This document shows, piece by piece, positions 50,755 to 62,585 of a DNA stretch of 64,000 bases. The notes beneath the pieces are model-generated. The model was given only the letters and a program-made list of their open reading frames with translations, ran no database searches and was not told where the DNA came from. The DNA comes from Diplosphaera chodatii (lineage: Eukaryota > Chlorophyta > Trebouxiophyceae > Prasiolales > Stichococcaceae), in the NCBI GenBank assembly GCA_032358165.1, contig JAALGY010000059.1, positions 186,001 through 250,000 of the forward strand, read 5' to 3'. Made by a program: the position numbers and the translations under genes. Positions within the stretch are counted from its first letter, which is position 1, and each line of letters starts with the position of its first letter.

Positions 50755-53700
50755 ATGAACGACCTGCTGCCCAGCGTGCGGGTGAGTCAAGCATGGTCAT
50801 CGATGAAATCAGCCACTGCATGCCACGAAGGCCATGTCGAGTGTCAGTGCTTGGCATCTGCCCAGCGGTCTGCAAATCACAGCAGGCTCTGCACAGGGCT
50901 GTGTGGCACCGCAGATGCCTGCAGAGCCTGTCCATGCCCTGAAGCTGGCAGCTTTCCGCTTGCCTGCACTGCACATGCTGTGCTGGTGCCATCATCAGCC
51001 TGCTGCGCCTGCAGTCGGCACAGGGTGAGGTGGTGCCTACAGCAGCAGGGCAGACGTCCTGCTAAAGCCAAGGGTTCACACGGATGCCAGTACATGCGCA
51101 GGCGCCTGCCAGTGTGGATGGCGCCAGCGAGAGCGGCGGCGTGCCGCTGTGGGCCGGGTTTGGGCCGTCCAGCCGGGCGGCAGGCAGCGGCGCAACCACC
51201 CCCGGCCGCAGCGCCGCCGGCAGCCCGCCGCCGCCGGATGATGACGCGGGCAGCGACGGGGGCGGCGTGCTGGACGGCTTCTTTGCGCAGGTCGCAGGCA
51301 TCAAGGTGGGCGTGGGGAGCATGGCTATGAGCAAAGGGTGACAACGTCATGCTTTGGATTGCCAGCAGGCTGCTCGCCTGTTCGAGTCAACAGCACCTGC
51401 ATGTCGCCATGATCACGCCTCTGCAGCACCATCACTGCACAAGCTATGCCACAGCCGTTTCTCTGACGGCAACCTGCTGTGGCCTGCACAGGAACTCTGC
51501 TGCAGCCGCACGCCTATCGGCCCTAGGCGGAACAGTGGCAACTGCTAAACATGTGCTGCTCGATGAATGCTCACACACAGCGGCTTCCCTGCTGCCGCAG
51601 GAGCTGCTGGCAGAAATCCGGCAGGGGCAGGCTGCGCTCGCGGCGCAGCACGGCCGCTCGCAGATGGCCACGCGCCCTGAGGACGTGAAGGCCATCCACG
51701 CCAAGATGCAGGTGGGGTTCTTGCTGGCGCATGGACTGTTGCTTCGCTGTGCTGACCTGGCCAGCAAACCACTAGGGCATCAGCGCCAGTGCACGGGTGT
51801 CCCCTGTGTGTGGATCAGTGGATGCATGTGTCAAACATGTTCAGGTTCCGAGTGGTCGTCGCACTGGTGCATATTGCGTTTTGCAGTGGCTTCAGACGAT
51901 CAAGGATTGGTCACGACATGTTCACAGCTTCGCAGCACTGTTAGTGCACAATGTCGGTGTGCGACATCAGATGTGCAGACGACCATGCGCAGCCACTTGA
52001 CCAGCCCATGCATAGGGGCTGGCAGGGCAGCAGGCTGCATCATGATTCGCGCAATGCTGCATACCATTAAGGGTCACAGACGTGCTCACCTTGCGGCTGC
52101 AAACGAACACGCATGGCAAGTATAGTGGCACGGCGTCCCCTGCAGGCGACGGTGGCGGGCACCAACCAAGCGGCGCTGCGCATCAGGGCGGCGCTGGACG
52201 CACTGGAGGCCGACAACCAGGCGGCGCTGCGCCTGCCGGTGAGCTGTGCCGCGCGAAGTCCGATGCCTGGTCGCTCTCAGCGCTTTACCACTGTATTGCG
52301 CTGCCGCTACAACTGCTCGGCGCAAATGCTAGGTTTCTGCTGGTTTTCAATGCGTTGATTGCCTACCGCCTTGGAGGCTGACAAGCAGGGTCACCGCATC
52401 TGCTGCTTGGCCATGTCACTGGCCCACTTTCTGCACTGTTGCTGCAGTTCTGATTGCAAGCTAGCAGTCCGTGAAGAGGCATATATTGCAAGGTGCGTGT
52501 ACGGTTTTGCGTCTGCGAGTGCATTATGGGCTGCTGGCATGTGCCCTGTCACTCGCCATCACTTTGCCTCCCTACAGCTCAGTGGCAGTGGGTGCTGAAC
52601 ATGCCAGCAGGCGCCATTCCCGCAAGTGCACAACGGCGCACGGTACTTTGCTCATCCTTTTGCTGGACCAACAATCTGTTGGGAAACGTGCTCACATGAT
52701 ATCAGAGATCAGCACCACGCACCTTTGCCTGGGCAGCAATGCAAAGCGCAGGGGAGTGCACGAACGTGGATTAGCATCAATAATTTGGCGCATGCACCTG
52801 TCCATGTTTCTCTGTGCTGTGCTGCAGGGCTGCGGGGCCGGCAGCAGCAGCGAGCGCGCGCGCACGGCGGTCACGGGGGCGCTGCGGCGGAAGCTGTCGG
52901 CGCTGATGGCCGACTTCCAGCTGCTGCGCTGCCGCATCCACGACGAGTACAGGTCGGCACTGCTTCTCAGCCAGCCGATGTTCAACCATATGTAGCAGCA
53001 TACTTCAGGTTGTCGACCCAGAGACGCAGCAACGCGGACTGACAGCGCTGGTCGCTGCGGCAGGTGTAGAATGGATGATGGCGCTGCCACTGACAGCACC
53101 GAGTCCTCCCAATGCAGGGAGGTGGTGCAGCGGCGGGTGTACACGGTGACGGGCGCGGTGCCGGAGGAGCGCCAGGTGGAGGACCTCATTGAGTGCGGCG
53201 AGTCCGAGCAGATCTTCCAGCAGGCCATCAAGTCCGGCGGCCGGCTGGAGGTGTGTCATCAACAGCGACACTGGGCCAGATCTAGCATGGGCTACACGAA
53301 TGCAAGAGGTCGCGTGTTGTTGTGCAATGCATCGCATGGGCGGTCAGGATGTAGGAAACAGGTATTGCTTTCATGCCAGCTGCAAGTCTGCCACGATCAG
53401 AGGTGGACCAGGTGCACGTGCAGATCGAGGCGGTGGCTGCGGAGATCCACGAGCGGCACGACGCGGTGCGGGACATCGAGGCGGGGCTGGCGGGTCTCCA
53501 GGAAGTCTTCAGCGACATGGCGGTGCTGGCCGAGGGCCACGGCGAGATGCTGGACAACATTGAGGCGCAGGTACGAGTAGTGGTGACATACGGATTTGGT
53601 ACTGCACCTGCTTTCTGCAGCAAAACTATGATGTGTGTGATCATCTGAGTTGGTGATCATCGGCGTACGAGTAGCATGAAACCTACGCCCAGAGCCCTCT

Positions 53701-54334
53701 CTGCTGCAGGTTGGTCGGGCGCAGGAGCATGTGCAGAGCGGCACCAGCTCCATGGTGGACGCCAAGGCCAGCATGCTCACATGTATTTCTAGCATAGGAG
53801 GGCTGTGTGTCTGGCACAAGTCACTCTTCTTTGTCGTGATCGCGCACAGCCGTTTGGCATGACATTGTGCCTGCTTCACCCTTCTCCGGGAGGCATGAGT
53901 CACGATCATGCATTCGTGAGCTGCAGAAAGTCCAGAAGCGGACACGCAAGATGCACTGCTGCCTGCTGGTCGTGGTAAGTTGAGGGCTTGCTGTCAGGTG
54001 GTGCACGCACTGGCGATGCCCGTCGCCCGCTTGTCGCTTAATCTGCCGTCCTCATCATGCACGGCGTTGTTGTGATGCAGCCAGGCATCGATGACAGAGT
54101 GTGAGCTGCTGCACCACCCCTGCTCCTGCAGGTACTGCTGATCATCGGCATCATTGTGGGCGTCGTCATGCTGATCCTGGTGCGCCGGCGCGCATGTTGT
54201 GATGAGCAGGTCGACCTGCCTGTCATGCACCTACATAGCACGACGGACAACGGTTCTGTGAGGTTGAGCCAGAGATCTAACTGCATGCGACGTGCTGTTG
54301 CCTGCTGCAGGGGGTGAGTGGCACGTTCAACTAG
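50755..54334 (+). CDS. Plant-type Qa-SNARE (SYP1-like syntaxin)
   Basis: Eleven exons, 345 residues: 50755-50781, 51102-51305, 51601-51711, 52146-52238, 52828-52952, 53118-53250, 53403-53570, 53710-53766, 53927-53974, 54132-54179, 54311-54334. Syntaxins form the Qa strand of the SNARE bundle that drives membrane fusion. The N-terminus (MNDLLPSVR) is followed by a Pro/Ser linker, then Habc-type helices (KLSALMADFQLLRCRIHDEY) and the linker ECGESEQIFQQAI. The SNARE motif follows: EIHERHDAVRDIEAGLAGLQ, FSDMAVLAEGHGEMLDNIEA. A basic stretch (KVQKRTRK) and a C-terminal membrane anchor (VVVLLIIGIIVGVVMLIL) end it. The zero-layer Gln (VEAQG or VESQG in other syntaxins) is His277 here (codon 53538-53540). 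One intron (after 53766) uses a GC donor. A plasma-membrane or late-secretory location is inferred from family resemblance. Confidence 0.87.
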
Positions 54335-54814
54335 GACCAAAGCTGATCACGGTCAGAAGCAGGTTGGTTGGCGGACAGCGGATGCCGTGCTGCCCTGCGT
54401 CAAGTGCAGACTCTGTGTAGGGTTGAGCAGCGCTTTCGTTCGGCCACAATGATGAGTCCCTGCTTGGTATTTGGCATGTCATGCTCGTGTGAAGATCCCG
54501 TGTGTGAAGCAACAGTGGGATCTGGATCTCCTGTGCCCGTACGACATGGTGCCGTACATGCCCGTTTCAGCAGTTTCGCAGCAGCTGGGTGCGGCCTCCC
54601 ACACGCCCTGGTAGCGACAGCTGGATGCTTACAAGTCTGAAGACTGTCATATATGTGAAGCCAGCCCGGTCCGGCCAACCCATTGAGGTCGAGCGAAGAA
54701 ACGACTGGCGGTGTGCTGCGAGTCGAGCAGCAGCAAGGGTGCAGCAAGTATTCAGGCAGCCATTCCGGCCCAGTGCGCGCGATTCATCCTCAACGCTCAT
54801 AGCACCTCTACATC
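54335..54814. promoter_or_regulatory. Intergenic region between syntaxin and PSD genes
   Basis: No exon is supported in these 480 bases. The region should hold the syntaxin 3' UTR and the PSD promoter. No TGTAA or core promoter element is clear. Confidence 0.35.
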
Positions 54815-57776
54815 ATGGGTGGGCTGGTGTCCAAGGTCATGGGGTGGGGCCACCACTGCATCACGCCGCAGCTGACTGACAGGGAGACCGGCAAGGAGAT
54901 CGGCGAGCCAGTGAGTTTTACGCCCCCGGGCGCCTTGTCAGAGTGTTTGTCTCCTACATGTCGTTTGACGATGCCCACATTGGTCGCCGCGACCTGGTAG
55001 GCTGGCATGCCGGCAGATGGCGGGGATGCAGCCAGTGCGGCAACGGCAACCCGACGCTTTGCTGCCACACCACCCGAGGCATCTGTTCTGCATGATACTC
55101 TAGGATCGCATGCTCCACACCAGAACATCAATGCGGTGGCGGTCATGTGTTAGTCAGCAGAGCTCGGGGAGTCTGCACTTGCCGCTGCCACTGCTGGCTG
55201 CCGCAGCATGCACTAGCGAGTTCACGGGGCTGATGACGAGCTTGAAGTCGTACCTAGAAAGTTATATGCGACTGCAGATGATCTGACAAGCCTGCCGTGG
55301 AGGGTCTGCCCTCATTGCAAGGCGCCAAGGCGCATGAGTGCCCCAGGGCTCCATCCGCCATAAGCTCACCTGGAATGCTCATTGAACTGCCCGCCGCTGT
55401 GTGCTGATCAGGAGCCGTTCCACGGCGAGGCGGAGCTGGGCATCTTCTACGGCGACTTCCTGGGGCGCTGGTGGCTGTGGACCCACGTCGTGCGCAGCTA
55501 CTTCCGCTGGCGGGGCAAGGTGCGAAAGCACTGCTGGGCAGCCATGCCGCCGCTGCAGATACATGGGCATGCATAAGCGCAGCAATGCATCATTTCGGCC
55601 AGCGATTGGCACATGAAGCTGTTGCCGCCTCGCCGCTGACATGCTGTCTTCCTGGCTGCCGCAGTTCTCGGCGTGGACCGCCAACCGGCCGCACAGCGCC
55701 AAGCAGATCAAGAGCTTCGTGGACGTGCGCATCAATCGATCTGGCCTCCTCCCACCGACACGGCAGCATTCTGCTGTTTGCAGAAACTGCTCTAGACTCT
55801 CTGACTCAAGCTGCCCTCTAGGACACCCGACAACTATGCGGCTGCATGCATGGCAACAGTGACTGCTGCTGACGCATGCGCAGACGTACCACGTGAACCT
55901 CGAGGAGGTGGAGAAGCCGTTGGACCAGTACCGCACCCTCAACGACTTCTTCTCGCGCCACCTGAAACAGAGCGCGCGCCCCGTCGCCAGCCCCCAGTGC
56001 GCGCTTACACACACATTAGATATGTTATCGGCTGTGCGCCTCAACAACGTCTGATTCCGGCAGGCTACAATCGCTGACTCTACCCAGTCAGCTCACCCAG
56101 TTAGTCTGGCCCACCAGCAGGATCCTCCCCCAGATTGCAGAAAGCGTCATCAGATGTGTCATGTGGCTGCTCCAAGCCCATGCTTGTCAGATGCAAGCAG
56201 GTGGTCCGCAGGCTGAGTCACTGTGCAGCACAGCACACATCAGGACGAAATCTGCGAGCTGCCCTTTTCAAATGTGCAGGGACCCGTCGGTGGCGGTGTG
56301 CGGGTCGGACTCCCGGGTGCTGGTGTTCGAGGACGTGCCGCAGGCCAAGTCGCTGTGGATCAAGGGCAGCGACTTCTCGGTGCAGAAGCTGATCGGCAGC
56401 AGGTACGTCCTCGAGTCGATGGTGTGGGTCACATGTAGTACCAGATCACCGCTGCAGTATCAAGTTGGCTGTTGCCTGCCATCGGCCGCCGCCCCTGTGG
56501 GCTGCGCAGGCAGTGCTGTGCATCAGTGCTGTGCACACGAGGTTTGCACGCACGCGGCCTGTCGACCCTTCCGCGTTCCAGCCCATGCGCCACCGTCGCT
56601 GTCCTGTTTGCAGGTATGACGACAGGGACTGGGAGGGCTGCGCCATCATCATCAACAGGTGAACATACGCAGACTCATAATCCACATGAACCCACAGATT
56701 GACGCGCTCGATGGATGGTGGCACTGGGTGTCATGCAGCATGCCTGTCATGCCCTGCCGGGCGTAAAGCCATCATCACCAAAACCCTGCAGGCTGGCGCC
56801 GGTGGACTACCACCGCCTGCACACCCCGGTGTCGGGCGTGCTGAAGAAGGTGTCCTGGGCCGGGCGCACCCTGTACGCTGTGGAGGTGGGGCTGCTTCCC
56901 TACTGCTGCGAGCCTCAGCTCCTGCATTTTGGACTTGCACATGACGTGCAGTCCAGATCCAGCAGCGCCGTTGCTCTGTTGCATCTGCCCGGAATCACCC
57001 CCCACAGTAGACGCGCTGTCGTCAGTAGCATGAGCCACACCGCGATGTGCCTGCAGGCCGCGGCTGTGACCTCGCCCATCGACATCTACGGCGAGAACGA
57101 GCGCGCGATCCTGGAGATCGACAGTCCGGTAGGGTTGCTGGAAGCACTTGTTTGCGCTGCAGCGTTGTACCATAGCATCTCACTGAGTCATCCTGCAGGA
57201 CACTTCTCAGCAGCCAGTACTGCGTCGGTGCCTCTCTGCATGTGAAAACTTCACAACGGCGCTTCCAATGGCTGCAACATACAACTGTGCTGTGCAGGAG
57301 TTTGGCACCGTCATGTACTGCATCATCGGCGCCTCGCAAGTCGGCTCGGTGGTCATGTCGGTGAAGGAGGGCGCCCACCTCAAGAAGGTGAGCAGTGGCG
57401 GCTTTGCCGCTTGCAATCTGGCAACATTTGCGGCTCCCAGCGCTGCGGGGTTGGATGTCAGCAGCATCGTCGACTGACCCGACTGTAGTCTGGGTCTATT
57501 GGCTGGTGACGCTCATCCCAATGCCCAATGTCAAAGAATGCCCATATGCAGGGCGGGGAGGTGGCCTACTTCCAGTATGGCGGCAGCGCCACCGTGACGC
57601 TGTTCAAGAAGATCCGCTGGGACGACGACCTGCTGCACAACAGCCGCCGGCTGTGGGAGACCAAGTGCAAGGTGGGGCAGAGCATCGGGCGCGCCGCCAC
57701 CAGCAACGGCAGGGAGAACGGCGAGCGGGACGGCAGCCGGCAGGGGGTGCACAACCCGGTGCCGATGGGCATCTGA
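54815..57776 (+). CDS. Phosphatidylserine decarboxylase (plant PSD2/PSD3-like)
   Basis: Ten exons, 341 residues: 54815-54910, 55412-55519, 55665-55724, 55884-55996, 56280-56402, 56614-56658, 56792-56885, 57057-57128, 57298-57387, 57552-57776. The enzyme converts phosphatidylserine to phosphatidylethanolamine with a self-made pyruvoyl group. Blocks in family order are GIFYGDFLGRWWLWTHVVRS, EVEKPLDQYRTLNDFFSRHL, VAVCGSDSRVLVFED, LWIKGSDFSVQKLIG, LAPVDYHRLHTPVSG (catalytic His), MYCIIGASQVGSV, KKGGEVAYFQYGGSATV and RWDDDLLHNS. Self-cleavage should occur before Ser279 in GGSA, where other family members have LGST or GGST. There is no C2 domain or EF-hand and no clear targeting peptide. The join between exons 1 and 2 is the least secure. 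A short Gly/Arg/Asn-rich tail follows the catalytic end. Confidence 0.88.
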
Positions 57777-57952
57777 GGATGCGATGCCCCGGCAGCCATG
57801 CCGTAGCCAGTGGGTAATTTGATACGATAGAGCAAGACTGATGTCACATTCAGCATGAACACTGCGTCTGCAAGCTGCTTGGTAGCTGTGCAACAGAAGC
57901 ACCGTCGTCCAGCCACTGACAGCAGGGCAGAGAGAGCAGGGTGGTATGGCTA

Positions 57953-58250
57953 GTCTTCCACGTGCTGCACATGGTATGCTTGGTTCCAGTCTGTCAAATC
58001 TCGCAGTCGCTCTGAATCTACCGAGCAGTTTGCTCTGGCACCCGTTGGCAGCACACCGAAGCCGACAGCTGCGTCCACTGCACAGCTCGGCACTGCACGG
58101 TCATCACTGTGCAACCTGCAGCCTTGGATCAGCAGCAGTGCACGTGCCTGTCACCTGGCCACATGCATGCCATATGTGCATGCCTCTTGAATTCTGATAC
58201 CTCACTCATCAGCTGACGCCCCTGTGACGGGCACCACTTGGCACGGCAGA
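57953..58250 (+). repeat. Direct repeat copy 1 (about 300 bases)
   Basis: This segment, beginning CCACGTGCTGCACATGG and running through TGATACCTCACTCATC to GGCACCACTTGGCA, recurs at 59377-59625 at visibly high identity with scattered substitutions. Copy 1 carries an extra block of about 45-50 bases near 58102-58150 that copy 2 lacks. It lies just upstream of the small membrane-protein gene and includes its presumed promoter region. Confidence 0.85.
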
Positions 58251-58266
58251 CGGCTTGGGGCTGATC

Positions 58267-59060
58267 ATGTGTGCCGAGGGTGCCATGTGGGCAGAGGCTA
58301 CCCAGGCCGTCGGTGACATCTGCGGCAAGTCTCAGGTGTGTGTGTGGGTGCAGAGTTGGCATGCCACCCGTTTTGCAGTTCCACTCGCTGCTGCATGCAA
58401 CTAACGTGTCACTGTGTGTACCCTCTGATCAAGTTCATGGCCACAGGCCACATGCGGCATGGTCAGGCGCTTGCGAGATATGTAACCTCAGGGGCCTTGC
58501 TGATAGCACCACAGAGCACATGTGCACCCATACATTCAGGCATGCAGGAGTTTGCCGGCCTTGTGCGGGAGTCTGTTGCGCTCGCCGCTGCCACCGGCTG
58601 CCACCTGGCCGCCAGAGCTCTGGAGGTCCCGCAGGCAGCCTACGGTGCAGCTGCACTGGCGACGACGGCCGCAGCCGGGCTGCTGCTGCAGGCAGGCGTG
58701 CTGTGTTGCTCTCCGGAATCCGAGTTGCGCAAGCGCATGGCCAATTCTGGTTTACCACACAGGCGAAACAGCCTGAGAGTACAGACGCAGCTTGAGAGCC
58801 CGTCTGACCTGCTTCAGGTGCGGTCAGCTGCAACCGGCGGCCAGTCCGAGCCCAAGCTGCTGCTGCATGCTGCTGCCGAGCTGGCCATCGTGGCTGCCCA
58901 AGCCGCCAAGGAGACAGCCTGCGCCGCCATCGCCGCCTTTTGCACGATGACCGCAGCGATGCTGCTGGCGGCCGCGCTGCTGCTGTTCGTGCTGCCGCAC
59001 AAGGGGCTCAGCTGGGCTGTAGACCGGCTGCAGAAGCTCAGCAAGTGGCTGCGTTCGTGA
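58267..59060 (+). CDS. Small predicted membrane protein of unknown function
   Basis: Two exons, 58267-58335 and 58548-59060, give 193 residues in consistent phase. The first ends GDICGKSQ before GTGTGT; the second begins EFAGLVRESVALAAATG. There are two hydrophobic stretches. One is near the middle (YGAAALATTAAAGLLLQAGV), and the other is near the end (CTMTAAMLLAAALLLFVL) after an Ala-rich helix. A basic linker (KRMANSGLPHRRNSLR) sits between them. The tail is LSWAVDRLQKLSKWLRS, an amphipathic basic helix. I do not recognise the family. The gene is flanked by the two copies of a direct repeat. It could also begin at a later Met, because the second exon's frame is open upstream. Confidence 0.5.
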
Positions 59061-59376
59061 CGCGGGGAGCATCTACAGTACAGCAGTAAGCTGCCACAGT
59101 CGTGTGTTAGGATATGAGGTGCCGGTGTTTGGTTGTGTTGGCGTGATCCGCATGTCTAGGCAGGTCATGATGCAACGTTGCAGGTAGCTGAGCCCTAAAC
59201 GCTGGTCCCGCTCGCCTTCCAGTGCCCCACATAGCTGAACAGGGTTGCTAACAGGCAAGCGTCCCTTCTCCCACGGTCCGCGGTGCACAGGATCACAAAA
59301 GCATACGGAACAGCATATGGCAGTTCAGCCTGCCTGAATGCCGCCGGACCATCCCGGCTGCGGGTGCGCAACCAGT

Positions 59377-59625
59377 CATCCACGTGCTGCACATGGTATG
59401 CTTGGTTTCAGTCTGTGAAACCTCGCAGTGGCTCTGAATGCATCGAGCAGTTTCCTCTGGCACCCGCTGGCAGCACACCGAAGCCCACAGCTCCTTCCAT
59501 TGCACAGCTCGGTACTGCACGGTCCCGTCGTCACCTGGCCATATGCATGCCCTGTGTGCATGCCTCTTGATGAATTCTGATACCTCACTCATCAGCGAAC
59601 GGGCACCACTTGGCATGGCAGGAAG
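59377..59625 (+). repeat. Direct repeat copy 2 (about 250 bases)
   Basis: Same orientation and order as 57953-58250, beginning CCACGTGCTGCACATGG and ending near GGCACCACTTGGCA. It lies 1.42 kb downstream, in the 3' intergenic region between the small membrane-protein gene and the convergent SNM1-like gene. It lacks the insertion seen in copy 1. Confidence 0.85.
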
Positions 59626-59699
59626 CTGCCCTGTGCGCATGTCCGTGCTGGAATCAAACAGCTCGAGGCAACAGAAGAACATGTCTGTAGAAGTTGCAT

Positions 59700-61632
59700 C
59701 TAGGTATTGCCGGCGGTGGCCTTGGCCTTGAAGAACGATATGATTGTTGACTTGTCCCCAACCAGCCGGGTGAGGTCTTCCAATTTGGCGACTTGCCCGT
59801 CCACGCTGCAGTAGATGTTCAGATGAAGTCAGCTGGACATGTAAAGATGGCAGGTGGCACTGATGATGCATACATAAGCAGGCGTAGCGTGTGACTTGCA
59901 AGGGGCGCGATAGTGACATGTGGCATGCTTACAGCGATGCAATGCTCATGGTTGCGCACGCCAGGCATGGGTGCAAGGCGTGCCTGGCCTTGTCCGCGGT
60001 GACGTGGGCCGTGGGGATGATGCGCCTTGGCTGCAGAGCTGCCACACACTGGCGCAACAGCGACGGCGGGCTGTGAGATGTATATGGCAGCTGCACTGTC
60101 GTCACGCCGGCGGCAGGGTGCTTTGGTGTGTCGGAAACGCCTTCAATGTATCCACGTCCTGCGGAACCATATGCGCTCAACATCATCGCAGTGTGTCGTC
60201 TCTAAACAGCTTCATGAAACAAAGCGACTCTTCCGCTACACCAGGCACCCGCTGCAGTGCGGCGTGGGATTGCACCTGTTGGAAGTATTGCTAATACATG
60301 CTCGCAGCGGGCAGCATCCTTCAGCATGTTCAGCTCGTTGATGTCCCAGTCCCCGGCATGCGGCGCCTTGGCAATCACAACCCCAGCGTTTGACTGGTCC
60401 TCGGTGAAACGTCCAAGCTGGTCATTCGTCAGCTCGAGGTACTGGAGTGTCTGCGTGTTTGCAATCGGCTGCGAATTAGGGTGGTGATCCATCACCCATT
60501 GGCATGCGGTACAATTGTCACGCAAGAGGCAGCGCCGAATAATGCCGGTCTACCTGCCGGCGCTTTTCATCTGTGCAAAAGACCTGGCACTGCCGCGCCT
60601 CCGCCACTGCCAAAGCCAGCTGCTCCTTGCCGGTGCTGTACAACCCCAGCACGAACAGCGTGTTTGCTGGAGAGTTGCTGACCAGGTTGAGCAGTGCGAC
60701 CAGGCACGCCGCCTGCAGGAATCACAATTCATCATGCAAGTGGAAAGGCTGTGCACCGCCACATGTGAGCTTATCCAAAAGCAGTGAGCAACAACTTCGG
60801 CAACCTGATGAAGCATCGCGAACCTGTGAGGGAGGCTCTTGTGCCAGGTCCAGGTTTGTTGTGTCAAGGTACAGCGCATCAATCCGCTTCCCTCGCAGCG
60901 CCTTGTGCATGGCCATCTCAGGTAGCCAGTAAAAGTCGCCGGTGTGCACAATGGTCTTGCCTGCCGCCTGGTGCAAGGCGGATCGCAGATCAAGCATTGA
61001 TGTTTATATGAAAGCACCCGCCTTACAACGCATGACCCAAAGAGCTTCGGCACTCCAGGGAGGCCAGGCGCCCACCTCACCGGTGGCCGGCGTCTTGATG
61101 ACAAACATGCAGGATCCGGGTGAGTGGTTGGCATCCATGGCCGTGACGGTGCAGCCCGCGATCAAGTGATCCGTGTCCAACTCCAACACCCTGAGGATGC
61201 CTTCAGGAACGCCCAGCAACGCCTGCACCAGGCCGGCGGTGCAGGGCGTGCAGTGGATCAGGCCGTGCGTGTACCTGGACGACAGCCCTGCAGGCAAAGC
61301 GAAATACAGGTCGGACCTCCTGGTGTGTGGTACGTACACGCCAACCGTGTCATCAGCACCATGCCTTGCCTTGGCAGTGGTCTAGATGAGCGTGCGTCAG
61401 CAGCCGGTAGCGCTTGCCGGATGGCCAGCTGCCAAGCTTTGCGTGCGAAGCGGGCGAGGTCAACTGATGCAGCAGTAAATACACGAACAGCGTGCAGACT
61501 CTGTCTGCTTGGTGACGTCTGCAACGTCGGCGGGGGCGACAACGGCGCGGTGCGGCGTTGCCACCTACCGTCGATCACCAGCGGCGTCCACAACACCAGT
61601 TTCTGCCGCTCGACGTGAGCCAGGCGGGGCAT
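59700..61632 (-). CDS. SNM1-type (DRMBL) metallo-beta-lactamase DNA repair nuclease
   Basis: Eight exons on the minus strand: 61632-61565, 61428-61370, 61287-61076, 60967-60824, 60712-60554, 60468-60276, 60158-59933, 59805-59700, giving 388 residues. SNM1/PSO2/Artemis-type enzymes are 5' exonucleases or endonucleases that process crosslinked or broken DNA. The metal-site motif HAHLDH (residues 35-40) is followed by GLIHCTPCTAGL, TAMDANHSPGSCMF, TIVHTGDFYW, DALYLDTTNLD, VLGLYSTGKEQLALAVA, LPTGRGY and VQLPYTSHSPPSLLRQCV with PRRIIPTAHV. These are the beta-lactamase and beta-CASP blocks of the SNM1 group in order. There is no N-terminal zinc finger and the protein is compact. The last exon ends DKSTIISFFKAKATAGNT, which resembles a PCNA-binding box. 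The second intron has a GC donor (AAG|GCAAGG). Confidence 0.85.
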
Positions 61633-62585
61633 GCCTGCCGAGGACAAGCCGGCAGGAGCTGAGCAACATGGGCTGCCTCTGGCATGCAGGACCCTGCTGA
61701 CGGTTTTGATGTCGCCGCTGTTCGCAGCTCGGTGATTACAATGTGCCACGATCGGAGGCCGCACTCTTTTGCTTACTGAAAGACCGACTGGAAGTTTGCC
61801 ACGCGCAGCAGGGCTGAACGGATTGAGAGGTGGGTGCGAGATGCGCCCTTCCAGTCCATTCTGGGACGAGCCCTCCCACGTGGTGGGCAGATCATCGCCT
61901 TGTTGGACCTGTTTGTGCACAGCTTGAGAAACGACATCATGGAGCGTGCTCACTACGCTGAGATGCAGTCTGAGATGTCTGTGACGGAGCCTCGGCACAG
62001 TTGGTCAAGGTGCGCGTGGGGGCTGACCCTGGCCCACCGGCACCTACCGCATGCACCCTGCTGTGATATTGCCGCATGGCATGCGGTCCAGTGCGCGAGG
62101 CTGGTTGAATGTGATCACCTCTCTTGCAGGTGCGCTTGAGACCCCGGAAAGCCTGGTGCCGATCGCAAGTTTGCGCGGATCCGGAGGTTGCTGCGCCGAA
62201 CGCATCCGCCACCTACCAGGTGCACCCTGCATTGCCGATGAAGTTGTCACTGGGTTGCGATCATACTGATATGCGACAGCCCTCAGCACGAGAGTGGACC
62301 GCGACCGGCGGTTCATCCATACGGCTTGTGGACGCCTTGGCTGCTGCGCCGCAGGCTTCATGGAGCCCAGCGCCGCTGCTGCGGCCGCAGAACGATGTCC
62401 ATGCCCAGGGTGAGCAGCTGCAGGCGTGGTGGTCAAGTTGCATGTGCTGACCGTGCGTACTTCATGGCTAGGCTCGCATCAGCAGATGCTGTGGACGTGT
62501 GCAATGTTGCGGCCTGATGAGTGGCCATTGTCAGCAGACGGCTCCCGCCAGGCTGGCACTGAGACCGGTGTTTCGCGTCTCGCAG
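61633..62585. promoter_or_regulatory. Region upstream of the SNM1-like gene; possible 5' exons of the right-edge gene
   Basis: No exon here could be tied to a family. A plus-strand frame around 62280-62410 ends in a donor-like GTGAGC and could be an upstream exon of the next gene, but I could not fix its phase. The SNM1 promoter should lie in the left part. Confidence 0.3.
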
